A stretch of DNA of 64,000 nt from CBDCFV01 sp965216425 (GCA_965216425.1 CBDCFV010000006.1:62001-126000); one strand, 5' to 3'. Shown: positions 16,464-25,955, counted from the stretch's first letter. Notes: generated from the sequence alone by a model not told the origin. Numbers and translations are program-made.

Positions 16464-17951
16464 ATGAGCGGAAGCCCCACTCGGTCCAGTCTGTTTCGGG
16501 CGCTTCCATCGTGCTTAGTGCAATTTCTTAAACGCAACACCGGGTACATCCCTCCGCTATCACTGGCGCTGTTCGCCTTCTTGTGCTTGGCCACCTTGGG
16601 CTGTTCTCCTTCCGAATCAAGGCTAGCTCCAGAACCCGCTATCGCCGTAGAAACCCTTTTACCCGACTGGGCTCCTCACGCCACGGCCAGCATTCGCACC
16701 GGGGATTTAACCGGAGACGGCAGCCTTCAAGTATTCATTTCAGAACCCCAACGGGAACAGGTTGTTTGGCTGCGCGGCCCGGGCGATTGGACTGAAATAA
16801 CCCGTGGAATGCGGCAGCCTGTCAGGTCTCAAGTCGTGGACTTAGATGCCGACAATGACCCCGACTTGCTCGTGGCTAACATCGGTCAACTATTTTCTGT
16901 GGAGGACAAAGTCGGTCAGGTGATACTGCTGCGCAACGACGGGGGCTATCCGTTCGAGCCGGTCGTATTGCTCGACAACGTAGGACGTGTTACCTGCGCA
17001 GAGGCGGCGGACCTGGACTCTGATGGAGACTTGGATGTCGCAGTTTGCGTTTTCGGTCATAATACGGGGCAAGTAATGTGGCTGGAACAGGAAGAAAGCT
17101 TCGTGTTCGTACCTCATATACTTGACCCACGTCCTGGAGCCATACACTCTTTCCCCTTCGACGCCGACGGGGACAATGACCTGGACATCGCCGTGTCATT
17201 GTCTCAAGACAGCGAAGAGGTCCTGTTGTTTCGCAACACTGGCGATGGGGCCTTCCAAAAGGAGGTTCTATTCAAGTCTGACCTCCGCTACTACGGGATG
17301 TCAGGCATAGAATTGACTGACTTGGACCAGGACGGCGACATTGACATACTGGTCACCAATGGAGACACATTTGACGGACGGCCTCCCGACCTTCTCAAGC
17401 CGTATCAAGTGCATGGCTTGGCTTGGCTGGAGAATGACGGACAAGGTGGTTTCACCCATCATGACATCATCCGGCACTGGGGCGCTTACACGGTTCGGGC
17501 AGTGGACGTGGACGATGACCGGGACCTGGACTTGGTATTGGGGGCCCACCAGATACCCGAGATGTTCCCTCAAGAACCGCTTGCCAGTTTAATTTGGTTG
17601 GAGAACGACGGCGAACAGAACTTTACCAAGCACTCCTTCGAAGGGGATTTGCCGCCATTGGTTATCACCATAGACGCCGCTGATCTGGACGGGGACGGCA
17701 GTCCAGAGATACTGCTGGGAAGCCTCGACCTGAGTGGCGGCAAAGCGGGACACCGGTTGGCCTACTTTAATGTGCCTTACCAAAAGACCGTCAATTTGTG
17801 GTTTGACCGTGTCTCGGCAGCGCCGCCGTGGGCATTGGTCGTGATAGGCGTGGCTTTGACCGGACTGTTGGCGCTTCTGGTCAAACTGTTGTTGACAGGA
17901 AGGAATGCTGTTCGAGACGCGGGTACATCAAACCGCGGGCCCACACGATGA
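16464..17951 (+). CDS. FG-GAP/VCBS repeat protein, membrane-anchored
   Basis: Predicted extracytoplasmic beta-propeller of 495 residues. A hydrophobic segment at about 31-49 ends in a lipobox-like LATLGC. At least six calcium-loop repeats follow, for example DLDADNDPDLLV, DLDSDGDLDVAV, DADGDNDLDIAV, DLDQDGDIDILV, DVDDDRDLDLVL and DLDGDGSPEILLG. A second hydrophobic segment near residues 452-474 (ALVVIGVALTGLLALLVKLL) precedes a basic tail, suggesting a C-terminal membrane anchor. Ligand and role unknown; such propellers mediate binding or adhesion. Its stop overlaps the MFS gene start by 4 bp. Confidence 0.8.
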   Translation: MSGSPTRSSLFRALPSCLVQFLKRNTGYIPPLSLALFAFLCLATLGCSPSESRLAPEPAIAVETLLPDWAPHATASIRTGDLTGDGSLQVFISEPQREQVVWLRGPGDWTEITRGMRQPVRSQVVDLDADNDPDLLVANIGQLFSVEDKVGQVILLRNDGGYPFEPVVLLDNVGRVTCAEAADLDSDGDLDVAVCVFGHNTGQVMWLEQEESFVFVPHILDPRPGAIHSFPFDADGDNDLDIAVSLSQDSEEVLLFRNTGDGAFQKEVLFKSDLRYYGMSGIELTDLDQDGDIDILVTNGDTFDGRPPDLLKPYQVHGLAWLENDGQGGFTHHDIIRHWGAYTVRAVDVDDDRDLDLVLGAHQIPEMFPQEPLASLIWLENDGEQNFTKHSFEGDLPPLVITIDAADLDGDGSPEILLGSLDLSGGKAGHRLAYFNVPYQKTVNLWFDRVSAAPPWALVVIGVALTGLLALLVKLLLTGRNAVRDAGTSNRGPTR

Positions 17952-19360
17952 CCTTCACCGGCCTCCTGATGCTGGCCTCCGGCTTTTTACTCATGACCTT
18001 GGCCATCGTTCCGGAAGTCACCAGACTGGTGCGCAACCAGCCTGCCGGCACCAAATGGCTCGCCGCGCTGGCGAAGCGGACCCCCATTTACTACGGCTGG
18101 GTAGTCTTCGCCATCGCATCATCAACCAGTTATGCCGCCCGGCCGGTAATGTCGGCGGCGACGCTTTCCGTCTTCGTAGTCCCTATGACCACTCATTTCG
18201 GTTGGTCCAGGGGACTGTTTGCCGGGGCGTTCAGCTTGGGAGGATTGTGCGCCGTTGCCGTTATGCCGCTGGCAGGCCGATTGATTGACCGTTACGGGTC
18301 CGGAGCGGTAATCGCAGCAGGGTCCGCCGTGGCAGGCTGCTCCGCAATGGCATTAGCCTTGGTTGGGCAGGTCTGGGTATTCTACTTGGTTTACGTTCCT
18401 GGAAGGGTGGTGTTCTCAAGCGTGCTGGAACTCGGCCCTTCGACGGTGGTAAGTAATTGGTTCATCCAACGCCGGCCTGTATCGTTGGCTTTGCTGAGCA
18501 TCAGCCAAGGAATCGGCTTGGCCATAATGCCATTGGCGGCCCAATGGATGATCGGCGGTTGGAGTTGGCAGACTGCCTGGGCCTGCTTGGGGGCCTACAC
18601 CTTGGCAATCGGCGTTGTGCCGCCGCTGCTGTTCATGGCGCGAAGACCCGAGGACTTGGGATTGCAAGTTGACCCGGTTCGTCACGACGCTGAGTCCTCG
18701 CGAGGCTCCGCTTCCGGGACCTCATCTCCATCCGTCGCAGATTCCATTGAAACCAGCTACACTGTGCGGCAGGCGTTGCGTACGAGGGCTTTTTGGGCGT
18801 TGGCAATTTACGCAGGAGTCGGCTTCATGGCCCAAGCCGGTGTGAGCCTGCACCTAGCGTCGCACTACATAAACCAGGGATTACCCGGCTCATCAGCGGC
18901 ATTGACCGTCAGTGCTTTCGCCATTGCCCAAATCGCCACATCATACCTGTGGTCAAAGTTGACGGCATGGGTGCCGGTACGGATTCTCCTGGCTACGGCG
19001 GCATTCTCCTTAGGGATAGGTTCATTGGCCGTAGCATCCACTTCCTCTCTGGAAGCCGGGCTGATTTCCGCCGGGCTAGTGGGCAACGGAGTAAGCGGGG
19101 CCACACTGTTAATGAGGCTGACCTGCGCCGATTACTATGGGCGGCAAAATCTGGGGAGCATAACCGGGTTGATCCTATCGGTGCAGACCGCCGGCCAAGC
19201 GATGGGGCCCATCGTGGCCGGCTTCATCTTCGACTTTACCCAGAGCTACCTGATATCGTTCACGTTCTTTGCGGTAACGGCGTCGTTGTCCGGCTTCCTC
19301 GTCCTTTCCGCCACACCCCCAGACACCAATAGCGGCAGAGAGAACTCCGTCGCGCCCTAG
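17948..19360 (+). CDS. Major facilitator superfamily transporter (OFA/monocarboxylate-like)
   Basis: Secondary transporter, 470 residues from the ATG at 17948, which overlaps the previous stop (ATGA). About 12-13 hydrophobic segments are seen. The first is separated from the conserved fold, which opens at YYGWVVFAIASSTSYAARPV. A signature-like loop LAGRLIDRYGSGAVIAAG follows segment 2, and RRPEDLGL lies in the central loop, typical of OFA/MCT-type carriers. Substrate probably an organic acid; not provable here. Overlap with the FG-GAP gene implies co-expression. Confidence 0.8.
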   Translation: MTFTGLLMLASGFLLMTLAIVPEVTRLVRNQPAGTKWLAALAKRTPIYYGWVVFAIASSTSYAARPVMSAATLSVFVVPMTTHFGWSRGLFAGAFSLGGLCAVAVMPLAGRLIDRYGSGAVIAAGSAVAGCSAMALALVGQVWVFYLVYVPGRVVFSSVLELGPSTVVSNWFIQRRPVSLALLSISQGIGLAIMPLAAQWMIGGWSWQTAWACLGAYTLAIGVVPPLLFMARRPEDLGLQVDPVRHDAESSRGSASGTSSPSVADSIETSYTVRQALRTRAFWALAIYAGVGFMAQAGVSLHLASHYINQGLPGSSAALTVSAFAIAQIATSYLWSKLTAWVPVRILLATAAFSLGIGSLAVASTSSLEAGLISAGLVGNGVSGATLLMRLTCADYYGRQNLGSITGLILSVQTAGQAMGPIVAGFIFDFTQSYLISFTFFAVTASLSGFLVLSATPPDTNSGRENSVAP

Positions 19361-19378
19361 CAAAAACGCGTTCCCAAA

Positions 19379-20491
19379 TCAGCGCAAAACCCTCCGGAAA
19401 AACTGAAGGGCATTCTCTCCGGCCAGTTTTTTGATGTCGGTATCCGAATAGCCCCTGCGGATAAGCCCGCGGATGATGTTCTTGCCGTCGGCCGGCGATT
19501 CCAGCCCGTCGAGGTATGGGGCCGGAAGCTGGGATGCATCCCTTCCTAACATTACGCGGTGGAAAGCAACGTGGTCCCCGACGTTAGTGTCCGTTCCGAT
19601 ACCCACGTGGTCAACGCCCACCAACCGCACCATGTAGTCGTAATGGTCCAACACGCACTCGATGTCCTGCTTCGGGTCGTCGCTCAGTGAGTTAGGGACG
19701 GCGGTCACCGCGACAAGGCCTCCCTTCTCAGCGCAAGCCGCCAGTTCCTCGTCGTTTCGCGTACGGGCCGAGGGTCTCAGGGTATAAGAAGCGTTGTGGC
19801 TGAAAGTTACGGGGACTTGGGAGAATTGTATCGCGTCCATTGCAGTCTTAAACGACGCGTGGGACACGTCTATCGCCATCCCCAATTGGTTCATGCGGTC
19901 CACGACCTCGATGCCGAAGTCACTTAACCCGCCGTCGTTACGCTCGTTCTGCCCGTCTCCCACGAAGTTCTTGCGGGTGTAGGTAAGTCCGGCCAGCCGG
20001 ATGCCCATGCTATAAAACGCGTCTACCTTGTCCAGCTCGCTGCCGATGGCCAAGTGCTCCAGCGTAGGCAGGAAGCCCACCTCTCCGCGCCGTTTGGCCG
20101 CTTCGATCTCGTCGGCATTACTTACTTGGACCGCCTTGTCCGTCAAGCTCAGATCTGACATCATCAACGCGACTTCCGTTTGCAGGTCCTCGAACCGGCT
20201 GAACGACATGTCGTGGGTGTTCACGAACCCCCGGAAGGCGTTGGACGTAGCTACTGCCGTCCACCCGCCGTGCCGCACCGCGTCATAACCCCACTCGTAC
20301 CTGTTGCCACGCAGGTATTCGACGAGACGGTCCATATCCTCCGGGCAGACAAACGGGTGTTGATGGACGTCGACCATTATCACGTCCTCGATCAACCGCT
20401 CGTAACGGCCTTCTTGTTCTGTATCCAGCGGCACGGTCGATGAGGGTACCCTACCTATTTGCCGGGCAAGTGGAATGTCTCTGGTCACCAT
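19379..20491 (-). CDS. Membrane dipeptidase family hydrolase (peptidase M19)
   Basis: Renal-dipeptidase-like metallohydrolase, 370 residues, start supported by GGGAGA upstream of the ATG. The first metal motif is VDVHQHP, with HxH in place of the more common HxD. A bridging Glu lies in FLPTLEHL, histidines in DVSHASF and TFSHNASY, and an Asp in VGIGTDTN. It ends near ENALQFFRRVL, usual for the family. Cytoplasmic, no signal peptide. Likely cleaves dipeptides or related amides; the altered first motif makes the exact substrate uncertain. Convergent with the MFS gene. Confidence 0.8.
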   Translation of the reverse strand: MVTRDIPLARQIGRVPSSTVPLDTEQEGRYERLIEDVIMVDVHQHPFVCPEDMDRLVEYLRGNRYEWGYDAVRHGGWTAVATSNAFRGFVNTHDMSFSRFEDLQTEVALMMSDLSLTDKAVQVSNADEIEAAKRRGEVGFLPTLEHLAIGSELDKVDAFYSMGIRLAGLTYTRKNFVGDGQNERNDGGLSDFGIEVVDRMNQLGMAIDVSHASFKTAMDAIQFSQVPVTFSHNASYTLRPSARTRNDEELAACAEKGGLVAVTAVPNSLSDDPKQDIECVLDHYDYMVRLVGVDHVGIGTDTNVGDHVAFHRVMLGRDASQLPAPYLDGLESPADGKNIIRGLIRRGYSDTDIKKLAGENALQFFRRVLR

Positions 20492-20571
20492 GTATTATCT
20501 CCCATATCAGGAAAATCGGGCCGACTGGCCGATTGCCGACGGTGAACGGAAGCGAGTCACAACGCTCAACC

Positions 20572-21063
20572 CTATGAGTGGGCTTCCCTGACGCACTGCT
20601 CCAACAGGTCCAGGGCCGCCTTGGCAAACACCCACATGTTGGCTTCACGGTCATCGTCGCCGGTTTCCAACGTAATCGAACGTTCCACGGGGCCTGAAAC
20701 CGCGATGCAAGCATGTCCGGAAGAATCTCCATAGCTGTTGCCGGTTGGGCCGCTTGCGCCTGTTTCACTCAAAGCCCACGTAGTGCCCAAGGATTCCCGA
20801 ACGGTGCGGGAGTTCAGCATCGCATAGGGCTCACTGCTGGCCCTGATGCCGGTCATAGCCGAATCGGGCACCTGCAATAAGCCCTGCTGCGCTACCCGGG
20901 TGTACACCACCGCGCCGCCGCGATAGTATGCCGAGGCGCCGGGCACCGCCACCAAGGACGCCGAAATGAGGCCGCCGCATGAAGATTCTGTAACCGCCAG
21001 AGATTCCTGGGTCTCCTTGAGCAGAGCGCCAATCGACGCCGCCATTGAGGTCAGATCGGGCAT
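20572..21063 (-). CDS. CinA C-terminal domain protein (PncC-like amidohydrolase)
   Basis: 163-residue stand-alone CinA C-terminal domain, probably acting on nicotinamide mononucleotide in NAD recycling. TESSCGGLISASLVAVPGAS matches the ESCTGG-type active-site loop with the order of Ser, Cys and Gly altered, and TGASGPTGNS corresponds to the GPTGG loop. Start supported by AGGAGG just upstream. It lies 80 bp before the M19 dipeptidase on the same strand and may share its transcript. The swapped active-site residues are unusual and the enzyme activity should be treated as provisional. Confidence 0.7.
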   Translation of the reverse strand: MPDLTSMAASIGALLKETQESLAVTESSCGGLISASLVAVPGASAYYRGGAVVYTRVAQQGLLQVPDSAMTGIRASSEPYAMLNSRTVRESLGTTWALSETGASGPTGNSYGDSSGHACIAVSGPVERSITLETGDDDREANMWVFAKAALDLLEQCVREAHS

Positions 21064-21164
21064 GACTTCCTCCTGAACAACTCCATCGTTTGAATACTCG
21101 AGAATCGCCGCTGACTATTCTACCTTATCCCACGGCTTGGCAGACCTTGTTGGTGTCGGGGTAT

Positions 21165-21318
21165 CAGGGCCTTTTCATTCTCTCGTCTTTCCCGCGCAGG
21201 CGGGAATCCATGTGGTCCTGCCACGAGAAGATTGCTATAGGCCACGGCCATGTAGGTTCCCGCTTTCGCGGGAAAGACGAGACCCGTTTAACCCAATCCG
21301 GAAAATGAAAAGGCCCTG
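21165..21318. mobile_element. MITE-like inverted-repeat element
   Basis: Outer arms CAGGGCCTTTTCATT (21165-21179) and its exact complement (21304-21318). Inner arms CTCGTCTTTCCCGCG (21182-21196) and its exact complement (21267-21281). A 22-bp stretch is found only on the right side between outer and inner arms. The left inner arm contains a copy of the ATTCCCGC-type palindrome (first base T). No coding capacity. The centre 21210-21258 is unrelated sequence. Confidence 0.65.
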
Positions 21319-21362
21319 ACCGGGGTATGCCAATTGCAAAAGTAGAGATTATCTTTCGCCGC

Positions 21363-21378
21363 TGGTAGTATATTACCA
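21363..21378. promoter_or_regulatory. Palindromic operator-like site upstream of DsbA-like gene
   Basis: TGGTAGTATATTACCA, a near-perfect 16-bp palindrome 50 bp upstream of the start at 21429. Its AT-rich centre could overlap a -10 box. Candidate only. Confidence 0.25.
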
Positions 21379-21428
21379 ACCTCCGTTCCTCGAATGGAAC
21401 ACGAACCGCCACGCCGCGAGGAGTTCTC

Positions 21429-21965
21429 ATGCCCAACGCCGGCCCACAAGACGTCATATTTTGGTATGACTACTCCTGCCCTTATTGCTACATGGGGCTG
21501 GTCAGGTTGGAGACGCTGCAAAAAGAGACGCCTTTCTCGGTGGAACGCAAGCCCTACCTGCTGCGTCCCGAAAGCACCCTACCCATAGACAACCCCAAAC
21601 GTCACGAGCCTGCTATTCGCAGGTCTCATACTACCTCTCTTGCCCACGAAGCCACCGCTTACGCTAAGGATCAGGGGCTTGACGCCCAATTCCATCGCGT
21701 CGCTGCCGACGCCTACTGGCAGTCCGGTGCCGACTTGGGCAGTCTTTACGTGCTCCGAGACTTGGCAAAGGTCTGCGGATTAGACTGGGAACCGATGGGG
21801 ATGCTCTTGGAGTCCGGTTATTACAAAGACTTGGTGATCGAGGAGCACGAGGCAGCAGTCAAACAGGGCGTCTCCGGGACGCCGTCTTACCTGATCCAAG
21901 GGCGGATGTACACCGGTAACGTAACGCTGGCAACACTCCGAACGGCCATTGCTGAGGCAGGTTAA
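21429..21965 (+). CDS. DsbA-like thioredoxin-fold protein (FrnE/HCCA isomerase group)
   Basis: Cytoplasmic thioredoxin-fold protein of 178 residues; GAGGAG at 21417-21422 supports the ATG. The redox motif is CPYC at residues 17-20 within WYDYSCPYCYMG. The helical insertion domain is in the middle, and GVSGTPSYLIQGRMYTG supplies the cis-Pro loop. Length is slightly short of typical FrnE proteins (about 200-220). It probably acts as a thiol oxidoreductase or isomerase. No signal peptide. It stands alone between repeat elements. Confidence 0.8.
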   Translation: MPNAGPQDVIFWYDYSCPYCYMGLVRLETLQKETPFSVERKPYLLRPESTLPIDNPKRHEPAIRRSHTTSLAHEATAYAKDQGLDAQFHRVAADAYWQSGADLGSLYVLRDLAKVCGLDWEPMGMLLESGYYKDLVIEEHEAAVKQGVSGTPSYLIQGRMYTGNVTLATLRTAIAEAG

Positions 21966-22018
21966 CCGTTTCCCCTATCCTTGGGACTAAGAAACTAACT
22001 CAAAACTTGTCCCAGCGC

Positions 22019-22108
22019 CCAACCCGTCATTCACGCTCCCAACACATTATTGCCACTCCCAACACGTCATTCCCGCACCCAACACTTCATTCCCGCGCAG
22101 GCGGGAAT
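22019..22108. repeat. 20-bp tandem array ending in intergenic palindrome, copy 3
   Basis: Four roughly 20-bp units of the form CCCAACACGTCATTCCCGCA (two of them decayed) lead into the full palindrome ATTCCCGC-GCAG-GCGGGAAT at 22089-22108. About 50 bp further, 22157-22187 matches 38286-38317 downstream of copy 4. The interval 21966-22209 holds no gene. Confidence 0.7.
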
Positions 22109-22209
22109 CTATCCGCCTCAGTCAGTAACGTGGGGGAATCACGAGACTGATTGATTTTGAGATAGTCTTTAAGCCGGGCATCGCTAAGACCGGAGCAGCC
22201 ACCTACCCT

Positions 22210-24705
22210 CTATCTAAAACAGGATTCCCCTTTGAATGCCTCCTCGCTCCGGCCCAGTGGATTGTGCCATTGGTCCAATCGTTGCGGCTCGGACCATTGA
22301 GTAGAGGGTTGCGGAGGAATCCTTTCATCGGGAGCAGCGATGTCCATGTTGAGATAGTAGACGTCGTCCGGTGTGAACACGCCGTAACCCACCACCATCA
22401 CATGCCAATTCCCCGGCGTGGGATTGTAGACAACGAGATGCTCTGGTGAGTCCAGCGTGGCCCCGCTGAAATCCCGATACAACACGTGCCCCGGCGCACA
22501 CAGAAACATATCCAGGTCATTAGTGGGAAACCGGGTCCAATTATGGAGCCAACTCAGATCAAAAGACGCCCGGTTGGTGCCCGGAGAGATCTCAAACGGG
22601 ATCAGCACAATTTCACCAGGCAGTATCCGGCGTCCAGGCTCTGACGTTGACTCGTTGTCGAACCTTCTGATGGTAACCGTTGCCCCCACGTTGCCATTGT
22701 TCGTCCAGTCGCCTTGAACGGTCACTTTCATCAATCCTGGTTCCAGTGCCCCTTCTTCCAGAAAAGCGCCAGAGATGGCCCCTTGCAGGTCTATGAACCC
22801 ATCACCGATGACAAAGCGGGAGCGTCCATATACGTTGGCGCTGTAAACCGGGTAAGACGTTCCGCCGCGTTTGGCGCCTTTGACGTAGACCTCGATTGAG
22901 TTGGGCAACACCGCCGGCACCGGATTGGCGTCTATATCAACGTCGGACAAATCGATTACAACGACGTCGGTGCCGGCGTTGACCTCAAAGACAAAGTCCC
23001 GCGTCCGGCCGGGGCCCAGGCTATCTATGCTGGTTGAAAACTCCCCGTTCCGGAGCGTAATGTTAGGCAGCGCCTCACCGGGCGGCACTTGCGTCAATAC
23101 ATTGCCGGCAACGCCAGACTTGAGGGCATCAAGGGCGGCGGACACATTCATATAGCCGCTGCCTTGAGACCGCCCTTTCCAGTCGTCGGACAAGCTTGTG
23201 CTTCCGACCATGATGGCGTTCCGAATAGCCAATGGACCCAACTCGGGGTTATTGGCCTTGGTCCACGCACTCAACAGCGCGGCGCCGCCGGCTACGCCGG
23301 GTGCCGCGTACGACGTACCGGACCCGAAGGCGGTGTATCCCCCAATCACCAGCGAATGATTGAATACGCCGGTTGCCAGAACGTCGGGGCCGTTCCTGCC
23401 GTCAGCCAATGGGCCGCGGCCACTAAAGTCGGCGGGCCTGAATTCGTCGGTTGGGTACATCGCCAGACCTTGACCGGGCCCGAAGTAGTAGTCCCAGAAA
23501 ATCCGCGTATGCACCGGATCGCTGGCCGCTCCAGCAGTTAATGCGGTGAACGCTGTGCCCGGACTGCTCACCGATACCGGCGCGGGCCCCTCGTTGCCTG
23601 CCGCCACCACCACGACTATGCCTGACCGCGTGGCGGCGTCTACAAGCCGTTCCCCAATCGTCCGGCCATCGAACATGGCGGCTCCACCCAGGCTCATGTT
23701 CACGACGTCGATATCCAGCCCACCTGGAATACCGGCTTGGTACTGGAGTTTTTTAGTGATGACGTGGTCAACCGCAGCGGCAATGATGGAACTGGGGGAT
23801 CCGCCTCCGGAGTGGGGGAACACCTTGACTGCGTAAATGGTGGATTCCGGAGCTATTCCAACCAAGGGCGCCAGAATGTGGTGGCCCGACGTGAAAAACG
23901 AGCCCGCAGGCAAGTGAGCCTCGAAGATACCGGCCAATTCAACGTCGGCGGGTTCTCTTTTGTCCAACACCATAAAGCAATTAGAGGCAATTACCCCGCC
24001 GACGAACGTGCCATGATTGCCGTTGGTGGACCGGGTAGATCCCTCGAACTCAGTCCCCGCGTCAGGAGACAAGTCCGGACCTGCAATTACTCTTCCTTCC
24101 GGAGACTCCACATCACCTCGGCCCGACAGGCAATAGTGGCTTGCATCCGTCCCGCTGTCTATTACTGCAACGATGGTGCCGGCGCCCGCCCCGGTTTCCG
24201 GCCAAGCGTCGGCAGCCCCGGTCACTTTGGTTATGTAACTTGGGAACCTGTCCGGCAACTCTCCGGGCTTGAGGCTCAAGCCGGCGCTTTCAAAAGCTTG
24301 CGCCGGATTGACCAATCTGGCTCGCAATTCCAGCCCCTCTTCGGGGATGGGCGGCATCTCTATGATAATGTCCTTCTCGACACCGGTTACCAATGGGTGT
24401 CTATGTAGACGCCTTATACTCCCGGCGGGCACTCGCGCAGCGACCGCGTCTGCGTTCTGGTATTGAATCGTGACAACGCCGCCCATGTCGCCTATGACGC
24501 CAATCAACCGGTCATATGGCTTGGTCGTGTGGATGATAACCCCTATCCCATCTTCCGAATCGGAACCAATTGGGACTTGAGCACTCAGGTAGGAGCCCGG
24601 GAACATGAGGGCTACCGCGGATATCGCCAATAAGGAAAGATAGACTATCAGTACCTTTTTGAACGCCCCGATTCGCATCCTGTCCACTATCCCTCGCCGT
24701 GGCAC
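22210..24705 (-). CDS. Secreted subtilisin-like serine protease (S8)
   Basis: Extracellular protease of 831 residues. An N-terminal hydrophobic segment (KVLIVYLSLLAISAVALMF) acts as signal or anchor. An I9-like propeptide (residues about 45-110) precedes the catalytic domain. The triad is visible: Asp in VAVIDSGTDASHY, His in NGNHGTFVGG, Ser in GSGTSYAAPG, with oxyanion Asn in VVAAGNEGP. The C-terminal 280 residues contain beta-rich segments (TVTIRRFDNES; NDLDMFLCAPG), like P-domain or pre-peptidase C-terminal regions. Start GTG 24705 has a weak AGGAT; an ATG at 24678 is an alternative that keeps the signal segment. Monocistronic. Likely nutrient scavenging of protein. Confidence 0.88.
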   Translation of the reverse strand: MPRRGIVDRMRIGAFKKVLIVYLSLLAISAVALMFPGSYLSAQVPIGSDSEDGIGVIIHTTKPYDRLIGVIGDMGGVVTIQYQNADAVAARVPAGSIRRLHRHPLVTGVEKDIIIEMPPIPEEGLELRARLVNPAQAFESAGLSLKPGELPDRFPSYITKVTGAADAWPETGAGAGTIVAVIDSGTDASHYCLSGRGDVESPEGRVIAGPDLSPDAGTEFEGSTRSTNGNHGTFVGGVIASNCFMVLDKREPADVELAGIFEAHLPAGSFFTSGHHILAPLVGIAPESTIYAVKVFPHSGGGSPSSIIAAAVDHVITKKLQYQAGIPGGLDIDVVNMSLGGAAMFDGRTIGERLVDAATRSGIVVVVAAGNEGPAPVSVSSPGTAFTALTAGAASDPVHTRIFWDYYFGPGQGLAMYPTDEFRPADFSGRGPLADGRNGPDVLATGVFNHSLVIGGYTAFGSGTSYAAPGVAGGAALLSAWTKANNPELGPLAIRNAIMVGSTSLSDDWKGRSQGSGYMNVSAALDALKSGVAGNVLTQVPPGEALPNITLRNGEFSTSIDSLGPGRTRDFVFEVNAGTDVVVIDLSDVDIDANPVPAVLPNSIEVYVKGAKRGGTSYPVYSANVYGRSRFVIGDGFIDLQGAISGAFLEEGALEPGLMKVTVQGDWTNNGNVGATVTIRRFDNESTSEPGRRILPGEIVLIPFEISPGTNRASFDLSWLHNWTRFPTNDLDMFLCAPGHVLYRDFSGATLDSPEHLVVYNPTPGNWHVMVVGYGVFTPDDVYYLNMDIAAPDERIPPQPSTQWSEPQRLDQWHNPLGRSEEAFKGESCFR

Positions 24706-25034
24706 ATCCTGGCCTTAAAAGAAGGTCGCTACCTAAGAAAACGATTCCGAGTTAAACGCTGGATCATGTTGACCCGGTACTCAAGATCCGTCTGACAATC
24801 AAATTTACCACGGGCAAATTACATAATCCAATAATACGATATGACCTTCCCAAAAGGATTGCATTCAGGCTGCATAGGCCGTAGGCGGATATTTCCCAAG
24901 CACAGCCTGGTATTCGTGAGGCTTTGCGGCAGGAAGTGTGGTATAGGGGTAAATCTTTCTGGATACTGTAGAACGCGGGTATGAAGCTAGGAGGCTCCAT
25001 TACCCCTGTGCTGCCGAACGGGCGTGAGCGGTTG
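24706..25034. other. Intergenic, no recognisable gene
   Basis: About 330 bp with lower GC than its neighbours. A possible 110-codon reading frame on the minus strand (24764-25096) overlaps the next gene and has no family resemblance. I see nothing else to annotate. Confidence 0.5.
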
Positions 25035-25736
25035 CTAAGGGTAGGCCATAATGAACGTGGCAACTTCCTCGGCGGCGGCTTGGTCCCGTTGTGCATCGTT
25101 CAGGTTTGCCGTGATTACTACCGGTATGACTGCACCGCCCGTCACGACCATCAAAACGCCGGCGCGGCGTTTCACCCGGACGATATCATCGCGATCGGCG
25201 GTAAGCGAAACCTCCACTACCACGTGGCGGTTTCCTTGGTCTGAAATAATAATATCGGTCTCGTACAAGTCTTCACATTGCTCCTGTGCAATGAAGCCGT
25301 TCTTGATGGCATTGGCTATCATGCTGTTCAGCTGAGGCGCTGTGGGGTCATTCTGCGACAGCGCCAAGTAAGCATTTTCCAGACCGAAACGCGCTTGGGC
25401 ACGGTGCAGTGCCCCGTACCGGACCTTGCGTTCGTAGTCGCTACCCTCGAAATTTGAAAACCGGCCTTCCAATCTACCCATCCTGGTGTTCAATTGCGTT
25501 AGCTGTTGGTTGTTCTCGGTCTGGCCAGTTTCCAAGCGGTCAACCCTGGTATCTATGTGGATCAACCGTTCGTTGATTAGTCTATTGCTCTCCTGCGTCA
25601 GTTGGACGAACTCGGCGAACCGGGCAGGCAGGTTAAGTAACTCTTCGGTCAGCAATATACTGCGAATCGTGTCTGCCCATTCGGGCTGTTCTTTGAGGAT
25701 ACGGACCAGGTCGGCAATGTTATCGATGGTCGTCAT
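25035..25736 (-). CDS. Coiled-coil protein with C-terminal PDDEXK-like region, unknown function
   Basis: 233 residues from ATG 25736. The N-terminal half is helical with a predicted coiled coil (NERLIHIDTRVDRLETGQTENNQQLTQL region). The C-terminal half has an alternating hydrophobic/charged pattern, LYETDIIISDQGNRHVVVEVS, resembling the D...(E)xS/K core of restriction-endonuclease-fold proteins seen in many uncharacterised cyanobacterial and Chloroflexota proteins. I cannot name the family with certainty. A TATAAT lies 7 nt upstream of the ATG on the coding strand with no ribosome site, consistent with a leaderless transcript; an extended GTG/TTG start at 25781 is less likely. Confidence 0.6.
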   Translation of the reverse strand: MTTIDNIADLVRILKEQPEWADTIRSILLTEELLNLPARFAEFVQLTQESNRLINERLIHIDTRVDRLETGQTENNQQLTQLNTRMGRLEGRFSNFEGSDYERKVRYGALHRAQARFGLENAYLALSQNDPTAPQLNSMIANAIKNGFIAQEQCEDLYETDIIISDQGNRHVVVEVSLTADRDDIVRVKRRAGVLMVVTGGAVIPVVITANLNDAQRDQAAAEEVATFIMAYP

Positions 25737-25955
25737 GGTTGCTATTATACCGCCTCCATACCAGATCGGCTTCTTCCGCACCTACCCGGATAGCAGTGCC
25801 ATCGCCTCTTAAGCCTCTCGAGTATCGCACATGCAGCGAGACAGGCACCGAGGCACCGGGTCAACTCCCGCCGCTTCCAATCGTCCTGAAGGTATCCGCG
25901 TCCCCTGCTATAATCGGTCTTTCGCTACGTTGGTCACAATCAGAGGAGATTGCAC

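Noticed and set aside
24764..25096. 110-codon minus-strand frame
   Set aside because: Overlaps the next gene, has no ribosome site or recognisable family, and its composition is not gene-like.
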